DNA of 64,000 nt from JAGNXB01 sp964471595 (lineage in GTDB: Bacteria > Bacteroidota > Bacteroidia > Chitinophagales > Saprospiraceae): contig CAYYGN010000001.1 in the NCBI GenBank assembly GCA_964471595.1, positions 62,001 through 126,000 on the forward strand, given 5' to 3'. The position numbers and the translations under genes were made by a program. The stretch's first letter is position 1, and each line of letters starts with the position of its first letter. Below the pieces are notes generated by a model, which worked only from the letters and a program-made list of their open reading frames with translations, ran no database searches and was not told the origin of the DNA. Below are positions 41,291-49,418 of this stretch, piece by piece.

Positions 41291-42121
41291 TCATTCCGGT
41301 TTATGCCACCACTGTGCCAGCCAGTCCGATTCCCTGAATGCATGCAGCATACGCAATCCCATCCCTTCCATGGCATTGATCATGGTGTCGCGGTCTCTGT
41401 CCAGAAACCCACTGATGCCAAGGATGCCTCCAGGTGTCAGATGCTCCCATAACGTACGGGCATCCTGCAGGATTATATGCGTATTGATGTTGGCCAGTAT
41501 GAAATCGTAACGTCTGTCGGGAATGGCATTGACATCGCCATGGAGAATTCGGACCCGTTTCTCAACGCCATTGCGAATCATGTTGCCCAAAGCACTTTCG
41601 CAGGCTGGAGCCTCCACTTCAACGGCATCCACGGAATCTGCGCCCATCATGGCAGCCAGAATGGCCAGTATGCCCGTTCCCGCCCCGAAATCAAGGACCC
41701 TCTTTCCATTCCCATCAAGGCTCTGCATTCCCTGGAGCATCATTTTCGTAGTGGCGTGATGGCCGGTGCCAAAAGCCATGGCAGGCAGGATCACGATTTC
41801 GTAGCGAACATCTCCAATTGCTGCATGGAATGGCGCTCTGACAGCACAAAATGGTCGCAAGATCACGGGTTCAAAGTGCTGCTCCCACTTGAGGTTCCAG
41901 TTTTCATCCGGCAATGCCGTCACTTCAATATGGCGCCAGGGCCAATGGTCATCTTGACGATAGGAATGCTCCCAATCCTGTGTCCAGTCCTTTTCGAGGA
42001 CATAGGCGTCGAGCCACTCCTCTTTTTCCTCAAATGCGGAAAATGGACCGTCCGACAGAAAAGCCAGGGCGATCTCCTGCCTGTCCGGAGGCACATAAAA
42101 TCTGACCCGCACCCATGTCAT
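41291..42121 (-). CDS. prmA: Ribosomal protein L11 methyltransferase
   Basis: A 276-residue class I methyltransferase that trimethylates ribosomal protein L11. The N-terminal L11-recognition domain holds VRFYVPPDRQEIALAFLSDG and WPWRHIEV. The C-terminal catalytic domain has ILPAMAFGTGHHATTKMMLQ, the SAM site RVLDFGAGTGILAILAAMMG and DFILANINTHIILQD with the NPPY-like ANI motif. The ATG beginning MTWVRVRFY is preferred; 35 upstream in-frame codons overlap folD. It starts two bases after the folD stop, so both belong to one leftward operon that continues into the large exported protein. Confidence 0.95.
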   Translation of the reverse strand: MTWVRVRFYVPPDRQEIALAFLSDGPFSAFEEKEEWLDAYVLEKDWTQDWEHSYRQDDHWPWRHIEVTALPDENWNLKWEQHFEPVILRPFCAVRAPFHAAIGDVRYEIVILPAMAFGTGHHATTKMMLQGMQSLDGNGKRVLDFGAGTGILAILAAMMGADSVDAVEVEAPACESALGNMIRNGVEKRVRILHGDVNAIPDRRYDFILANINTHIILQDARTLWEHLTPGGILGISGFLDRDRDTMINAMEGMGLRMLHAFRESDWLAQWWHKPE

Positions 42122-42123
42122 TT

Positions 42124-43005
42124 TCAATAAGAGATTTCTTTCCGGCGGGCCTTGAGCGTATTCATCATGAGAGCCGTGACCGTCATAGGGCCTACCCCGC
42201 CGGGCACGGGCGTTATGGCCTGGCATTTGGGCGCCACCGTATCATAGTCCACATCACCGACCAACCTGAATCCTGTTTTCCTTTCAGGTGCCTCAATCCG
42301 GTTGATGCCCACATCAATGACAACGGCACCTTCCTTGACCATGTCACCTTTCAAAAATTGGGGGATGCCGATGGCTGCAATGATAATATCCGCCCGGCGT
42401 GTTTCATCACTCAAATGGCGTGTCCGGCTATGGGTCAGGGTCACGGTGGCGTCACCCGGTTCTCCCTTACGGGACAACAGTAGACTCATTGGCGTACCGA
42501 CGATATTGCTCCGTCCCAGCACCACGACATGCTGGCCACGGGTCTGGATCCCGTACCGTTCCAACATCAAAAGAATGCCGTATGGTGTTGCGGGAAGATA
42601 AGCCGAAAGCCCCTGCGCCATCCGGCCGAAATTGAGGGGATGGAATCCATCTACGTCCTTGCGCGGATCTATGGCAAGGGTCACTTTCTCCTCATGAATA
42701 TGGCCGGGCAACGGCAACTGGACAATAAATCCGTCCACGAGCGGGTCTTCGTTCAGCGACTGGACCAGCCCAATGAGCTCCTCTTCCTGCAGGGAAGCGT
42801 CTTTGCGGATCAGTGTGGAAGCAAAACCCACTTCTTCGCAGAACCGAACTTTATTCCCCACATATGCCTCGCTGGCCGGGTTGTTGCCTACAAGCACAGC
42901 TGCCAGGTGAGGGGGACGTTCCCCGGCCTTCCTCATCGTTTCCACCTCCTGTCGTATCTCCTCCTTGATCTTGAGGGACAAGGCCTTGCCATCCAAAATG
43001 ATCAT
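42124..43005 (-). CDS. folD: Bifunctional methylene-THF dehydrogenase / methenyl-THF cyclohydrolase
   Basis: A 293-residue FolD that interconverts 5,10-methylene- and 10-formyl-tetrahydrofolate, supplying one-carbon units to purine and PanB reactions. Motifs are LAAVLVGNNPASEAYVGNK (with the catalytic lysine-tyrosine region), VDGFIVQLPLPGHI, DVDGFHPLNFGRM, VVVLGRSNIVGTPMSLLL and the C-terminal AITPVPGGVGPMTVTALM. Length and sequence are standard. It is the first gene of a leftward operon (folD-prmA-large exported protein) with its own -7 element. Confidence 0.98.
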   Translation of the reverse strand: MIILDGKALSLKIKEEIRQEVETMRKAGERPPHLAAVLVGNNPASEAYVGNKVRFCEEVGFASTLIRKDASLQEEELIGLVQSLNEDPLVDGFIVQLPLPGHIHEEKVTLAIDPRKDVDGFHPLNFGRMAQGLSAYLPATPYGILLMLERYGIQTRGQHVVVLGRSNIVGTPMSLLLSRKGEPGDATVTLTHSRTRHLSDETRRADIIIAAIGIPQFLKGDMVKEGAVVIDVGINRIEAPERKTGFRLVGDVDYDTVAPKCQAITPVPGGVGPMTVTALMMNTLKARRKEISY

Positions 43006-43022
43006 TGAATCCGTGTTTCGGC

Positions 43023-43030
43023 CAAAGATA
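43023..43030 (-). promoter_or_regulatory. -7 element TATCTTTG for the folD operon
   Basis: An exact TAnnTTTG match reading leftward, 17 nt before the folD ATG. No -33 TTTG at the usual distance. Confidence 0.55.
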
Positions 43031-43063
43031 GGATTTACCCCTCAACCCTCGAATCTCAAGCGA

Positions 43064-44374
43064 TCACGAGACCAGCAGGTACATGCCTGCCAACAAACCG
43101 GTGTAAAAAACCAGTATTCGCAAAGGCACATAACGCACCGGTGAGACCCCCCATTTCCGGTAGATCCACCACATATGCATGCCTTTCTCAAATGAAAATG
43201 CGACCACCGTAGCCCAAGCCACTCCTTCCAACCTCCAAATTCCCAACCACCAAACGCTCAGGCATGCATTAAGGGCAAGTTCGGCGATACCGATGGCAAA
43301 AAGGGCAGAGGTGGCTTTGCGGGCCGTCATCAAAACGCCACTCAATATGAACCGGCTCGCCAGGATGAACAGGAATATTCTGAATATTTCCGCACTTTCC
43401 CCAAAATCGGGACTGAAGACCCGCCGAAAAATCAGGTCGCTGCCGGCCATGAGCACCATAGTCAATGGGAAAAAGAGGTGCATCAATCGGGCAGCCCGTT
43501 TACGAACCTCCTCCAATCCCCCCTGCCAGTCCTTGCCGGCGCGGGCAATCAAATACAATCCGGTGGCACCCGCCAGTACGGTGGTGAATGGCAATTCCCT
43601 GGCCCCGTAACGGTAAATGGCGAAGGTGGATGGATCGCCATACCAGGCATGAATGATCCAGCCATCCACCAGGACCGCTGCCCCCCCAACGATGGCATAA
43701 AGGACGAGCGGCAGGCTTACGGCTTTCCATTCCTTGATCCAATCCGAAGGTCCGGAAAACGGCCAGACGGGCCGCGTAACCAACAACATGATCAACAATC
43801 TCAGCAAGCCGAAAATAGCCAGTCCGATCATTCCCGCCTGCAGCCGGCCGGTAAGCTGGATCGGGATCATCAAGCCGGCCAGCAAACCGACCAGGGAAAT
43901 CCACCCCCATCTCCACATGGCCTTCCGATCACCCCTGATGAGCCAAACATGATCCACCAACATACTGACCTGGTAAGTGAAGGCGAATAGACTGAACCAG
44001 CACCAGTCCCTCCATGGGAACAGACCTGCCGACATATTGCCCCACACCAACGGGATCAACCATAATCCCAGCACCCAAAGCCCGGCTCCGGCGACCAAAA
44101 GGCTGCCTGCGATCCTGGAAAGAAAGCGGGGTTGCGCCTCCAAGTCCATCGATGATGACAGGGTTACCATGCCGCGAAAAGCACCATCCAGCCAGAAAAA
44201 AGTAAGCAGGTATCCCAGGAAGACAAACTGTTCGTACAATCCGATTTCTTCGAGGGAAAGGGCTGACTTGGCCAGCAAAATGGCAATCAGGAGCGTACCC
44301 GATTGACGGATCACCGCCAAGGCCTGGAAAATGGTCCCCGTATCCCATGCCCGGATGTCGTATCCTCTTGGCAT
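43064..44374 (-). CDS. Polytopic membrane protein, flippase-like (MATE/Wzx type)
   Basis: A protein of about 436 residues with roughly twelve hydrophobic segments spaced like Wzx-type O-antigen or polysaccharide flippases (TIFQALAVIRQSGTLLIAIL, ELPFTTVLAGATGLYLIARA, FILASRFILSGVLMTARKAT). Short basic loops follow the helices. It may export a lipid-linked glycan, which would fit the glycosyltransferases elsewhere, but no polymerase or other export gene is adjacent. The start is uncertain: I use the ATG seven bases past the stop of the saccharopine dehydrogenase-like gene (MPRGYDIRAW); ATGs at 44410 and 44455 overlap that gene. Probably co-transcribed with it. Confidence 0.75.
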   Translation of the reverse strand: MPRGYDIRAWDTGTIFQALAVIRQSGTLLIAILLAKSALSLEEIGLYEQFVFLGYLLTFFWLDGAFRGMVTLSSSMDLEAQPRFLSRIAGSLLVAGAGLWVLGLWLIPLVWGNMSAGLFPWRDWCWFSLFAFTYQVSMLVDHVWLIRGDRKAMWRWGWISLVGLLAGLMIPIQLTGRLQAGMIGLAIFGLLRLLIMLLVTRPVWPFSGPSDWIKEWKAVSLPLVLYAIVGGAAVLVDGWIIHAWYGDPSTFAIYRYGARELPFTTVLAGATGLYLIARAGKDWQGGLEEVRKRAARLMHLFFPLTMVLMAGSDLIFRRVFSPDFGESAEIFRIFLFILASRFILSGVLMTARKATSALFAIGIAELALNACLSVWWLGIWRLEGVAWATVVAFSFEKGMHMWWIYRKWGVSPVRYVPLRILVFYTGLLAGMYLLVS

Positions 44375-44381
44375 CAGACCG

Positions 44382-45752
44382 TCAGGAATGGATTCGGGTA
44401 ACTGATTCATCCCCATTGCCGGAAATGTGGATTTCCTCAAAGGAGACACCTTCATCCTTCAGGGCTGCAAGCACCGGTTCATAAATCCCGGCTTCGAAAG
44501 GACCCGGCATTCCGGGCACCGGTAAATGGCCTTGCAGGAACAATCTGGTGGTAACGGCCAATGGAAGGCCTACCAGGTCGGCCATGGCTGTTCGCCATAC
44601 GTCCTTCCCCTCATAACGGAGATGGGCACGGCATTCGATGGCCTCTTTGCCCATCCCGTATCCGATCCGGTGTTCCATGACAACCAGATCTCTATCATGG
44701 GGACGGAGGGCCCATTTCTCTTCAAGAAGCGTCTGGAGGTGATCGGCCGCAGTGCGGCCCGAATTCCCCAGGGGACGGTCTGAAAATATCCCCAGCCACC
44801 TCAATTGTTCCATAACAGGATCCTGGAAGGGGATATCCAGAAACCGGGCGCATTCCTTCTCCAGGGCTACCCCTTGGGCTGCTGTGGAGAGCCAGGCTCC
44901 CGTAAACCGGTCCCATGTCATGCCGGGTGGTGTGTGCAATGCGGTGAGCCCTTCGGTGAGACCCAACCGAATGAGGGCGTGCCACCCCCGGCAAAATCCC
45001 CGAAACCGGACCGTTCCGCGCATCAGAGACGGTATCCCCTCCAGGTCATACAACTTTTCATAATGCAGCGAATCCCGATTGGGGTACACTTCATAATGGT
45101 CATCCTCCCCGATGGCTACCGGCTCAGCCTGGGCGAACAATTCGGGGTAAGCGCGAAGCACCATTTGCCCCTGCTCCCTGAACTGGGATATTCCCTGTCC
45201 GGCCAACACCACATTTCGCGGGTTCCACGTGAACTTGTAATGCCAGGGATTATCATCACTGCCAGGTGCAACAAGGCCGCCTGCCACTGACCTGAAAGAC
45301 CGAATATCGCCTCCCTTCCGGCGTATCCTGCGAATCAGTTCCAGCGCAGACATGTGGTCAATTCCCGGATCCAGGCCCATTTCCCCAAGAAAAAAAAGGC
45401 CTTTCTTGGAAGCCTTGAGGGCCAAGGATTTCATGGCCGGTGAGACATATGACGCGGTCAACATATGCTTGCCCTGCCGGATACATTCCCGGGCAACCAA
45501 TGGGTGAAGGGTCCATGGAAGCAGGGATATGACAAAATCGTGTTCACCAATAATCCGGGCCCTGTCCGCCGGATTGGACACATGGAACAATTTTCCTTCG
45601 GTTTGCCGGAGTCCCTTGACTTTGGCCTCAAGAACAAGAGCATCGCTGTCAGCCACCGTCACACGCCATTTTGACGAGCGTGCATGAGTGTCCAGGTAGT
45701 GAATCAACGTGGTAGCTGATCGTCCCGCCCCTAAAACCAGTATCTTTCTCAT
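44382..45752 (-). CDS. Saccharopine dehydrogenase-like oxidoreductase
   Basis: A 456-residue NAD(P)-dependent enzyme. The N-terminal Rossmann fold is RKILVLGAGRSATTLIHYL, followed by a conserved catalytic-domain pattern (DFVISLLPWTLHPLVARECI, MLTASYVSPAMKSL, GEMGLDPGIDHMSALELI) and the large C-terminal domain with FTWNPRNVVLAGQGI and DSLHYEKLYDLEGIPSLMRG. This matches the saccharopine reductase / dehydrogenase type of lysine metabolism, here probably lysine degradation or a related aminoadipate conversion. No lysine-ketoglutarate reductase partner is visible. It starts after a TAATTTTG box that faces cdd across 66 bp. Confidence 0.88.
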   Translation of the reverse strand: MRKILVLGAGRSATTLIHYLDTHARSSKWRVTVADSDALVLEAKVKGLRQTEGKLFHVSNPADRARIIGEHDFVISLLPWTLHPLVARECIRQGKHMLTASYVSPAMKSLALKASKKGLFFLGEMGLDPGIDHMSALELIRRIRRKGGDIRSFRSVAGGLVAPGSDDNPWHYKFTWNPRNVVLAGQGISQFREQGQMVLRAYPELFAQAEPVAIGEDDHYEVYPNRDSLHYEKLYDLEGIPSLMRGTVRFRGFCRGWHALIRLGLTEGLTALHTPPGMTWDRFTGAWLSTAAQGVALEKECARFLDIPFQDPVMEQLRWLGIFSDRPLGNSGRTAADHLQTLLEEKWALRPHDRDLVVMEHRIGYGMGKEAIECRAHLRYEGKDVWRTAMADLVGLPLAVTTRLFLQGHLPVPGMPGPFEAGIYEPVLAALKDEGVSFEEIHISGNGDESVTRIHS

Positions 45753-45770
45753 TCCCTTTGAACCAGAGGC

Positions 45771-45778
45771 CAAAATTA
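45771..45778 (-). promoter_or_regulatory. -7 element TAATTTTG for the saccharopine dehydrogenase-like gene
   Basis: An exact TAnnTTTG match reading leftward, 18 nt before the ATG, in the 65-bp divergent gap with cdd. Confidence 0.5.
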
Positions 45779-45817
45779 TCGTAATTATCCAAGGGCGACC
45801 ATCGTCCACAGAGTACC

Positions 45818-46294
45818 ATGTCTGACCTGCAACTACCTTACCGAAGTTTTGCGAGCGCGCATGACCTTCCCGATGAAGATCGCCTGCTCCTGATGGCTGC
45901 CCGTGTAGCCATTCCCCATGCCTATGCGCCGTATTCCGGATTCCGGGTGGCGGCCGCCATCCGGACCGGAATGGGACGGGTTGTGACCGGCTTCAACCTG
46001 GAAAACGCCTCATATCCTGTTTGCCTGTGTGCCGAGCAAACGACAATTGCTGCCGTACGCACGCAATACACGGAAGAGTCATTGGTGGCTATGGCCATCA
46101 CGGTCTCTGCTAAAGAGCACAAGGTATCCCAACCTGCAAGCCCCTGCGGTCAATGCCGTCAATTGCTCTTCGAACAGGAAATCATCAACAAGCATCCCAT
46201 CCGGCTGATCTTACAAGGAGAGGTTGGCGAAATCTGGGTTTTCGACCGCTGCTCCGATTTGTTGCCTTTCGGATTTACGGGTGATTTTTTATGA
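45818..46294 (+). CDS. cdd: Cytidine deaminase
   Basis: A 158-residue homotetramer-type cytidine deaminase that converts cytidine and deoxycytidine to uridine forms in pyrimidine salvage. The N-terminal substrate loop is HAYAPYSGFRVAAAIRT, the catalytic motif is VCLCAEQTTIAAV (zinc cysteine and proton-shuttle glutamate) and the second zinc motif is PASPCGQCRQLLFE. A 20-residue N-terminal extension is common. The gene converges on kdsB, and the last 20 nt overlap it. Confidence 0.95.
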   Translation: MSDLQLPYRSFASAHDLPDEDRLLLMAARVAIPHAYAPYSGFRVAAAIRTGMGRVVTGFNLENASYPVCLCAEQTTIAAVRTQYTEESLVAMAITVSAKEHKVSQPASPCGQCRQLLFEQEIINKHPIRLILQGEVGEIWVFDRCSDLLPFGFTGDFL

Positions 46295-47054
46295 ACGGCA
46301 TCTCCCCCTGATTCCATTTCTGATTGGCAAGCGCCAGGTCTTCCGGCGTATCAATCCCCCAACCTTCATAACGGGTGCGGCCCACAACAATCCGGTAGCC
46401 GTGATCCATCCACCGGAGCTGTTCCAACTGTTCGGCTTGTTCAAGATCGGTAACCGGCAAACCGGCCAGGGTCAGTAATGTACTTTTTGAAAAGCCGTAC
46501 ATCCCGATATGAAGCAGGTACGGATATCCGGAAATCCATTCCTTGCGGATGCGGTCCCTTTGGGCGGGGATGAACATGCGGCTGAAATACAGGGCTCTGT
46601 CCTGAAGGTCCGTGACGACCTTTACCGAATGCATGGAATCAAGTTGGTCGGGATCCCGGGCCGGTCGAGCCAATGTGGCGATTACCGAACCATCAGAACG
46701 GATCAGCATGTCGGACAACTGCCGGATGGCGCCCGGATCGACAAACGGCTCATCACCCTGGACATTGATGATCCAGTCCGAGTCCAATGATGCTGCCACG
46801 GCAGCACATCTGTCCGTACCGCTGGGCAATGCAGGATCCGTCATGGCCACTTCCACACCCGCGTCTTTCCCTACCCTGGCTATGCGTTCATCGTCCGTGG
46901 CGAGAATAACCCTGCCCACTCCGGCCTCCTGGCACCGGTCAATGACATGCAGGACCATCGGACGTCCTCCTATGGGAGCGATCGGTTTTCCCGGAAATCG
47001 GCTTGAAGCCCATCTGGCGGGAATGATGGCAACAACGGAACGGTATGGTGTCAT
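46275..47054 (-). CDS. kdsB: 3-deoxy-manno-octulosonate cytidylyltransferase
   Basis: The enzyme activates KDO to CMP-KDO for LPS core assembly, so the organism makes KDO-containing LPS. The 259-residue protein starts MTPYRSVVAIIPARWASSRF with the nucleotide-binding PGKP loop, and has ILATDDERIARV, ALPSGTDRCAAV, IINVQGDEPFVDP and IGMYGFSKSTLL. The ATG lies seven bases after a TACCTTTG box, so an almost leaderless mRNA is likely; a longer frame starting at 47099 is not supported. Confidence 0.97.
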   Translation of the reverse strand: MTPYRSVVAIIPARWASSRFPGKPIAPIGGRPMVLHVIDRCQEAGVGRVILATDDERIARVGKDAGVEVAMTDPALPSGTDRCAAVAASLDSDWIINVQGDEPFVDPGAIRQLSDMLIRSDGSVIATLARPARDPDQLDSMHSVKVVTDLQDRALYFSRMFIPAQRDRIRKEWISGYPYLLHIGMYGFSKSTLLTLAGLPVTDLEQAEQLEQLRWMDHGYRIVVGRTRYEGWGIDTPEDLALANQKWNQGEMPFIKNHP

Positions 47055-47061
47055 GACGGCA

Positions 47062-47069
47062 CAAAGGTA
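47062..47069 (-). promoter_or_regulatory. -7 element TACCTTTG abutting kdsB
   Basis: An exact TAnnTTTG match reading leftward, ending seven bases before the ATG. It decides the start of kdsB. Confidence 0.65.
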
Positions 47070-47149
47070 GCCCAAGACCCTTATCTCCCAGCAGGCCATA
47101 CCATCCGCCGATCAACGTCCGTTAAGTAAACGCTTCATGCCCGGTTGTC

Positions 47150-47157
47150 TATTTTTG
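47150..47157 (+). promoter_or_regulatory. -7 element TATTTTTG for the LysM-cbs pair
   Basis: A TAnnTTTG match 22 nt before the ATG of the LysM gene. No -33 TTTG recognised. Confidence 0.55.
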
Positions 47158-47179
47158 CATCAAATACCATCCCATCTCC

Positions 47180-48043
47180 ATGTACAAACATTTTCTTTTG
47201 GCTCCCATGCTGGTCTTGTACATGGAATCCGGTGCACTTCTGGCTCAAACCGGCAACAGGGACCAATACCTGACCTTCCAGGATTCAATCGAAATATTTC
47301 GCGATAGAGACCGGCTGCATCTCCGTCATGTCATGGCCCCCGGACAAACACTTTTCGGGCTTTCGCGATTCTACGGTCTTGAACTCGAGGAACTTCTCTA
47401 TTACAATGAGGCTTTCAAAGAACGGTTGCCAGGGGTGTTTGACACCTTGCTCATCCCGGTGCCGAGAAAGGCTCTTCTTCCCTATCGTTACCCCGATTAT
47501 GCCCGCTGGAAAGGGGCACCTGTATTCTACAAAGTCCGGAAAGGGGAAACCCTTTACCAAATTTCCCGACGGATGTTCGGCATACCTGTCGATTCGGTCC
47601 TCCATTACAACCCCCACGTAACTGCCTCTATTCAGCCCGACCAGGTTCTCTTTATTGGCTGGATGAGCACCAAGGGAATTCCCGACAGTATACGCCAATT
47701 CACCGGACACCCACTTTGGGGCAAGAGTCATCGATTGCGGACCCAGTACATGAAATCGCGCAAGACCATGACGGAGTCTTCCCAACAGGGGTACGGGGCC
47801 TGCATCCATACGGAGGCCACCGGTGACGAGTTGGTAGTCCTGCACAACGAGGCAGAGATCAACAGCATCATCGCCCTGAAAAACCCGCTGAACAACCGGA
47901 TTCTCTTTGCCAGGGTCATTGGCCCTATTCCCCCGGGTACCTACCCACCGGGAACAATAGTGGTGGCCAGTGATACCGTTGCCCGGATGCTGGCTGTCAA
48001 GGACCAGCGATTTTTTGTCCGCACCAAATATCTTCTGCCATGA
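47180..48043 (+). CDS. Secreted LysM protein with C-terminal DPBB-like domain
   Basis: A 287-residue exported protein with a signal peptide ending near LLAQ. Two LysM domains follow: residues about 48-95 (HVMAPGQTLFGLSRFYGLEL) and about 115-160 (FYKVRKGETLYQISRRMFGI), which bind peptidoglycan glycan strands. The last 90 residues (GACIHTEATGDELVVLHNEA, then ILFARVIGPIPPGTYPPGTI) resemble the double-psi beta-barrel of RlpA-like Bacteroidota envelope proteins. It may be a peptidoglycan-bound septal or structural protein. The stop overlaps the start of cbs (ATGA), an unexpected partner. Confidence 0.85.
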   Translation: MYKHFLLAPMLVLYMESGALLAQTGNRDQYLTFQDSIEIFRDRDRLHLRHVMAPGQTLFGLSRFYGLELEELLYYNEAFKERLPGVFDTLLIPVPRKALLPYRYPDYARWKGAPVFYKVRKGETLYQISRRMFGIPVDSVLHYNPHVTASIQPDQVLFIGWMSTKGIPDSIRQFTGHPLWGKSHRLRTQYMKSRKTMTESSQQGYGACIHTEATGDELVVLHNEAEINSIIALKNPLNNRILFARVIGPIPPGTYPPGTIVVASDTVARMLAVKDQRFFVRTKYLLP

Positions 48044-49398
48044 ATTACGCCCGAAATATCCTGGAGACCATTGGCAACACCCCTTTGGTCCAGCTCAATC
48101 GCATTACCCGGGATCTCCCCTGTCCGTGCCTTGTGAAAATGGAAACCTTCAATCCCGGACATTCCATTAAAGATCGCATGGCCATCAGGATGATTGAGGA
48201 TGCAGAAAAAGATGGACGGTTGAAACCGGGAGGTACCATCATTGAATGCACATCGGGCAACACAGGGATGGGTTTGGTATTGGGTGCCGCCGTCAAAGGG
48301 TATTCCTGCATCTTCACGACCACCGACAAGCAATCCAAGGAGAAGGTGGACATGCTCAAAGCCTTGGGAGCGGAGGTCATCGTCTGCCCAACAAATGTTG
48401 AGCCTGATGATCCCAGATCCTATTACAAAGTGGCAGAACGCCTGAGCAAGGAAATTCCTCATTCCTTCTGGTGCAACCAGTATGACAACCTCTCCAACCG
48501 GGAAGCCCACTATGCCACGACCGGTCCGGAGATATGGGAACAGACGGAGGGTCGCATCACACACCTTGTGGCAGGAGTTGGCACCGGAGGAACCATATCC
48601 GGGACGGGCAGGTATTTAAAGGAACAAAACCCGGCCGTCCAGATTTGGGGCATTGATACTTACGGGTCCGTTTTCAAAAAGTATCACGAAACCGGAGAAT
48701 TTGACACCAAGGAAATCTATCCTTATATCACAGAAGGGATCGGCGAGGACATCCTTCCCAAAAATGTGGATTTCTCGATTATCGACCATTTTGAAAAGGT
48801 CACCGACAAAGATGGTGCCCTCATGGCCCGGCGTCTGGCGCGCGAAGAAGGGCTGTTGCTCGGTTATTCCGCAGGAAGCGCGGTGGCAGGATTGCTCCAG
48901 TTGCAGGAGAGGCTGAGACCAGATGATCTTGTGGTGGTCATCATTCATGACCATGGCAGCCGATACGTAGGCAAAATCTTCAATGACGACTGGATGAGGG
49001 AGCGAGGCTTTCTGGAAGACGAAATAATGGTCAGGGACCTGATCCGAATCAAAGGTACCCGTCAATGGATAGCTGTTCACACGGACCAGACGGTCAAGGA
49101 GGCGCTCAACCTGATGAAAGCCCACGACCTTAGCCAATTGCCGGTGGTGGATGGCGAAGAAGTGAAGGGATCGCTGACCGAATCACAAATCCTTCACCTC
49201 CTCCTGGAAGACCCTCAACATCCAACCGACCGGTTGGTCGGTGACATAATGACCGAGCCTTTCCCCTGGGTAACGCCGGATACTCCCGTAAGCCGACTCA
49301 ATCGGTTTCTGGACAAAAAAGTGCCTGCCATACTGTGTCGCGACCATGCCGGACAGGTGCACATTCTCACGCAATATGACGTGATTCAGGCCCTTTGA
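48040..49398 (+). CDS. cbs: Cystathionine beta-synthase with CBS-domain pair
   Basis: A PLP enzyme of 452 residues that condenses serine (or acetylserine) with homocysteine to cystathionine. The fold-type II catalytic core has LVKMETFNPGHSIKDRMAIR (PLP lysine), ECTSGNTGMGLVLGAAV, VAGVGTGGTISGTGRYL and LLGYSAGSAVAGLLQL. A Bateman pair follows (RDLIRIKGTRQWIAVH, GSLTESQILHLLL and GDIMTEPFPWVTPDTPVSRL), the adenosyl-sensing regulatory module. There is no N-terminal haem domain. It may also make cysteine or H2S in a reverse transsulfuration route; no cystathionine gamma-lyase is nearby. Confidence 0.93.
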   Translation: MNYARNILETIGNTPLVQLNRITRDLPCPCLVKMETFNPGHSIKDRMAIRMIEDAEKDGRLKPGGTIIECTSGNTGMGLVLGAAVKGYSCIFTTTDKQSKEKVDMLKALGAEVIVCPTNVEPDDPRSYYKVAERLSKEIPHSFWCNQYDNLSNREAHYATTGPEIWEQTEGRITHLVAGVGTGGTISGTGRYLKEQNPAVQIWGIDTYGSVFKKYHETGEFDTKEIYPYITEGIGEDILPKNVDFSIIDHFEKVTDKDGALMARRLAREEGLLLGYSAGSAVAGLLQLQERLRPDDLVVVIIHDHGSRYVGKIFNDDWMRERGFLEDEIMVRDLIRIKGTRQWIAVHTDQTVKEALNLMKAHDLSQLPVVDGEEVKGSLTESQILHLLLEDPQHPTDRLVGDIMTEPFPWVTPDTPVSRLNRFLDKKVPAILCRDHAGQVHILTQYDVIQAL

Positions 49399-49418
49399 GG
49401 CTCTTCCATAAGGTCCTG

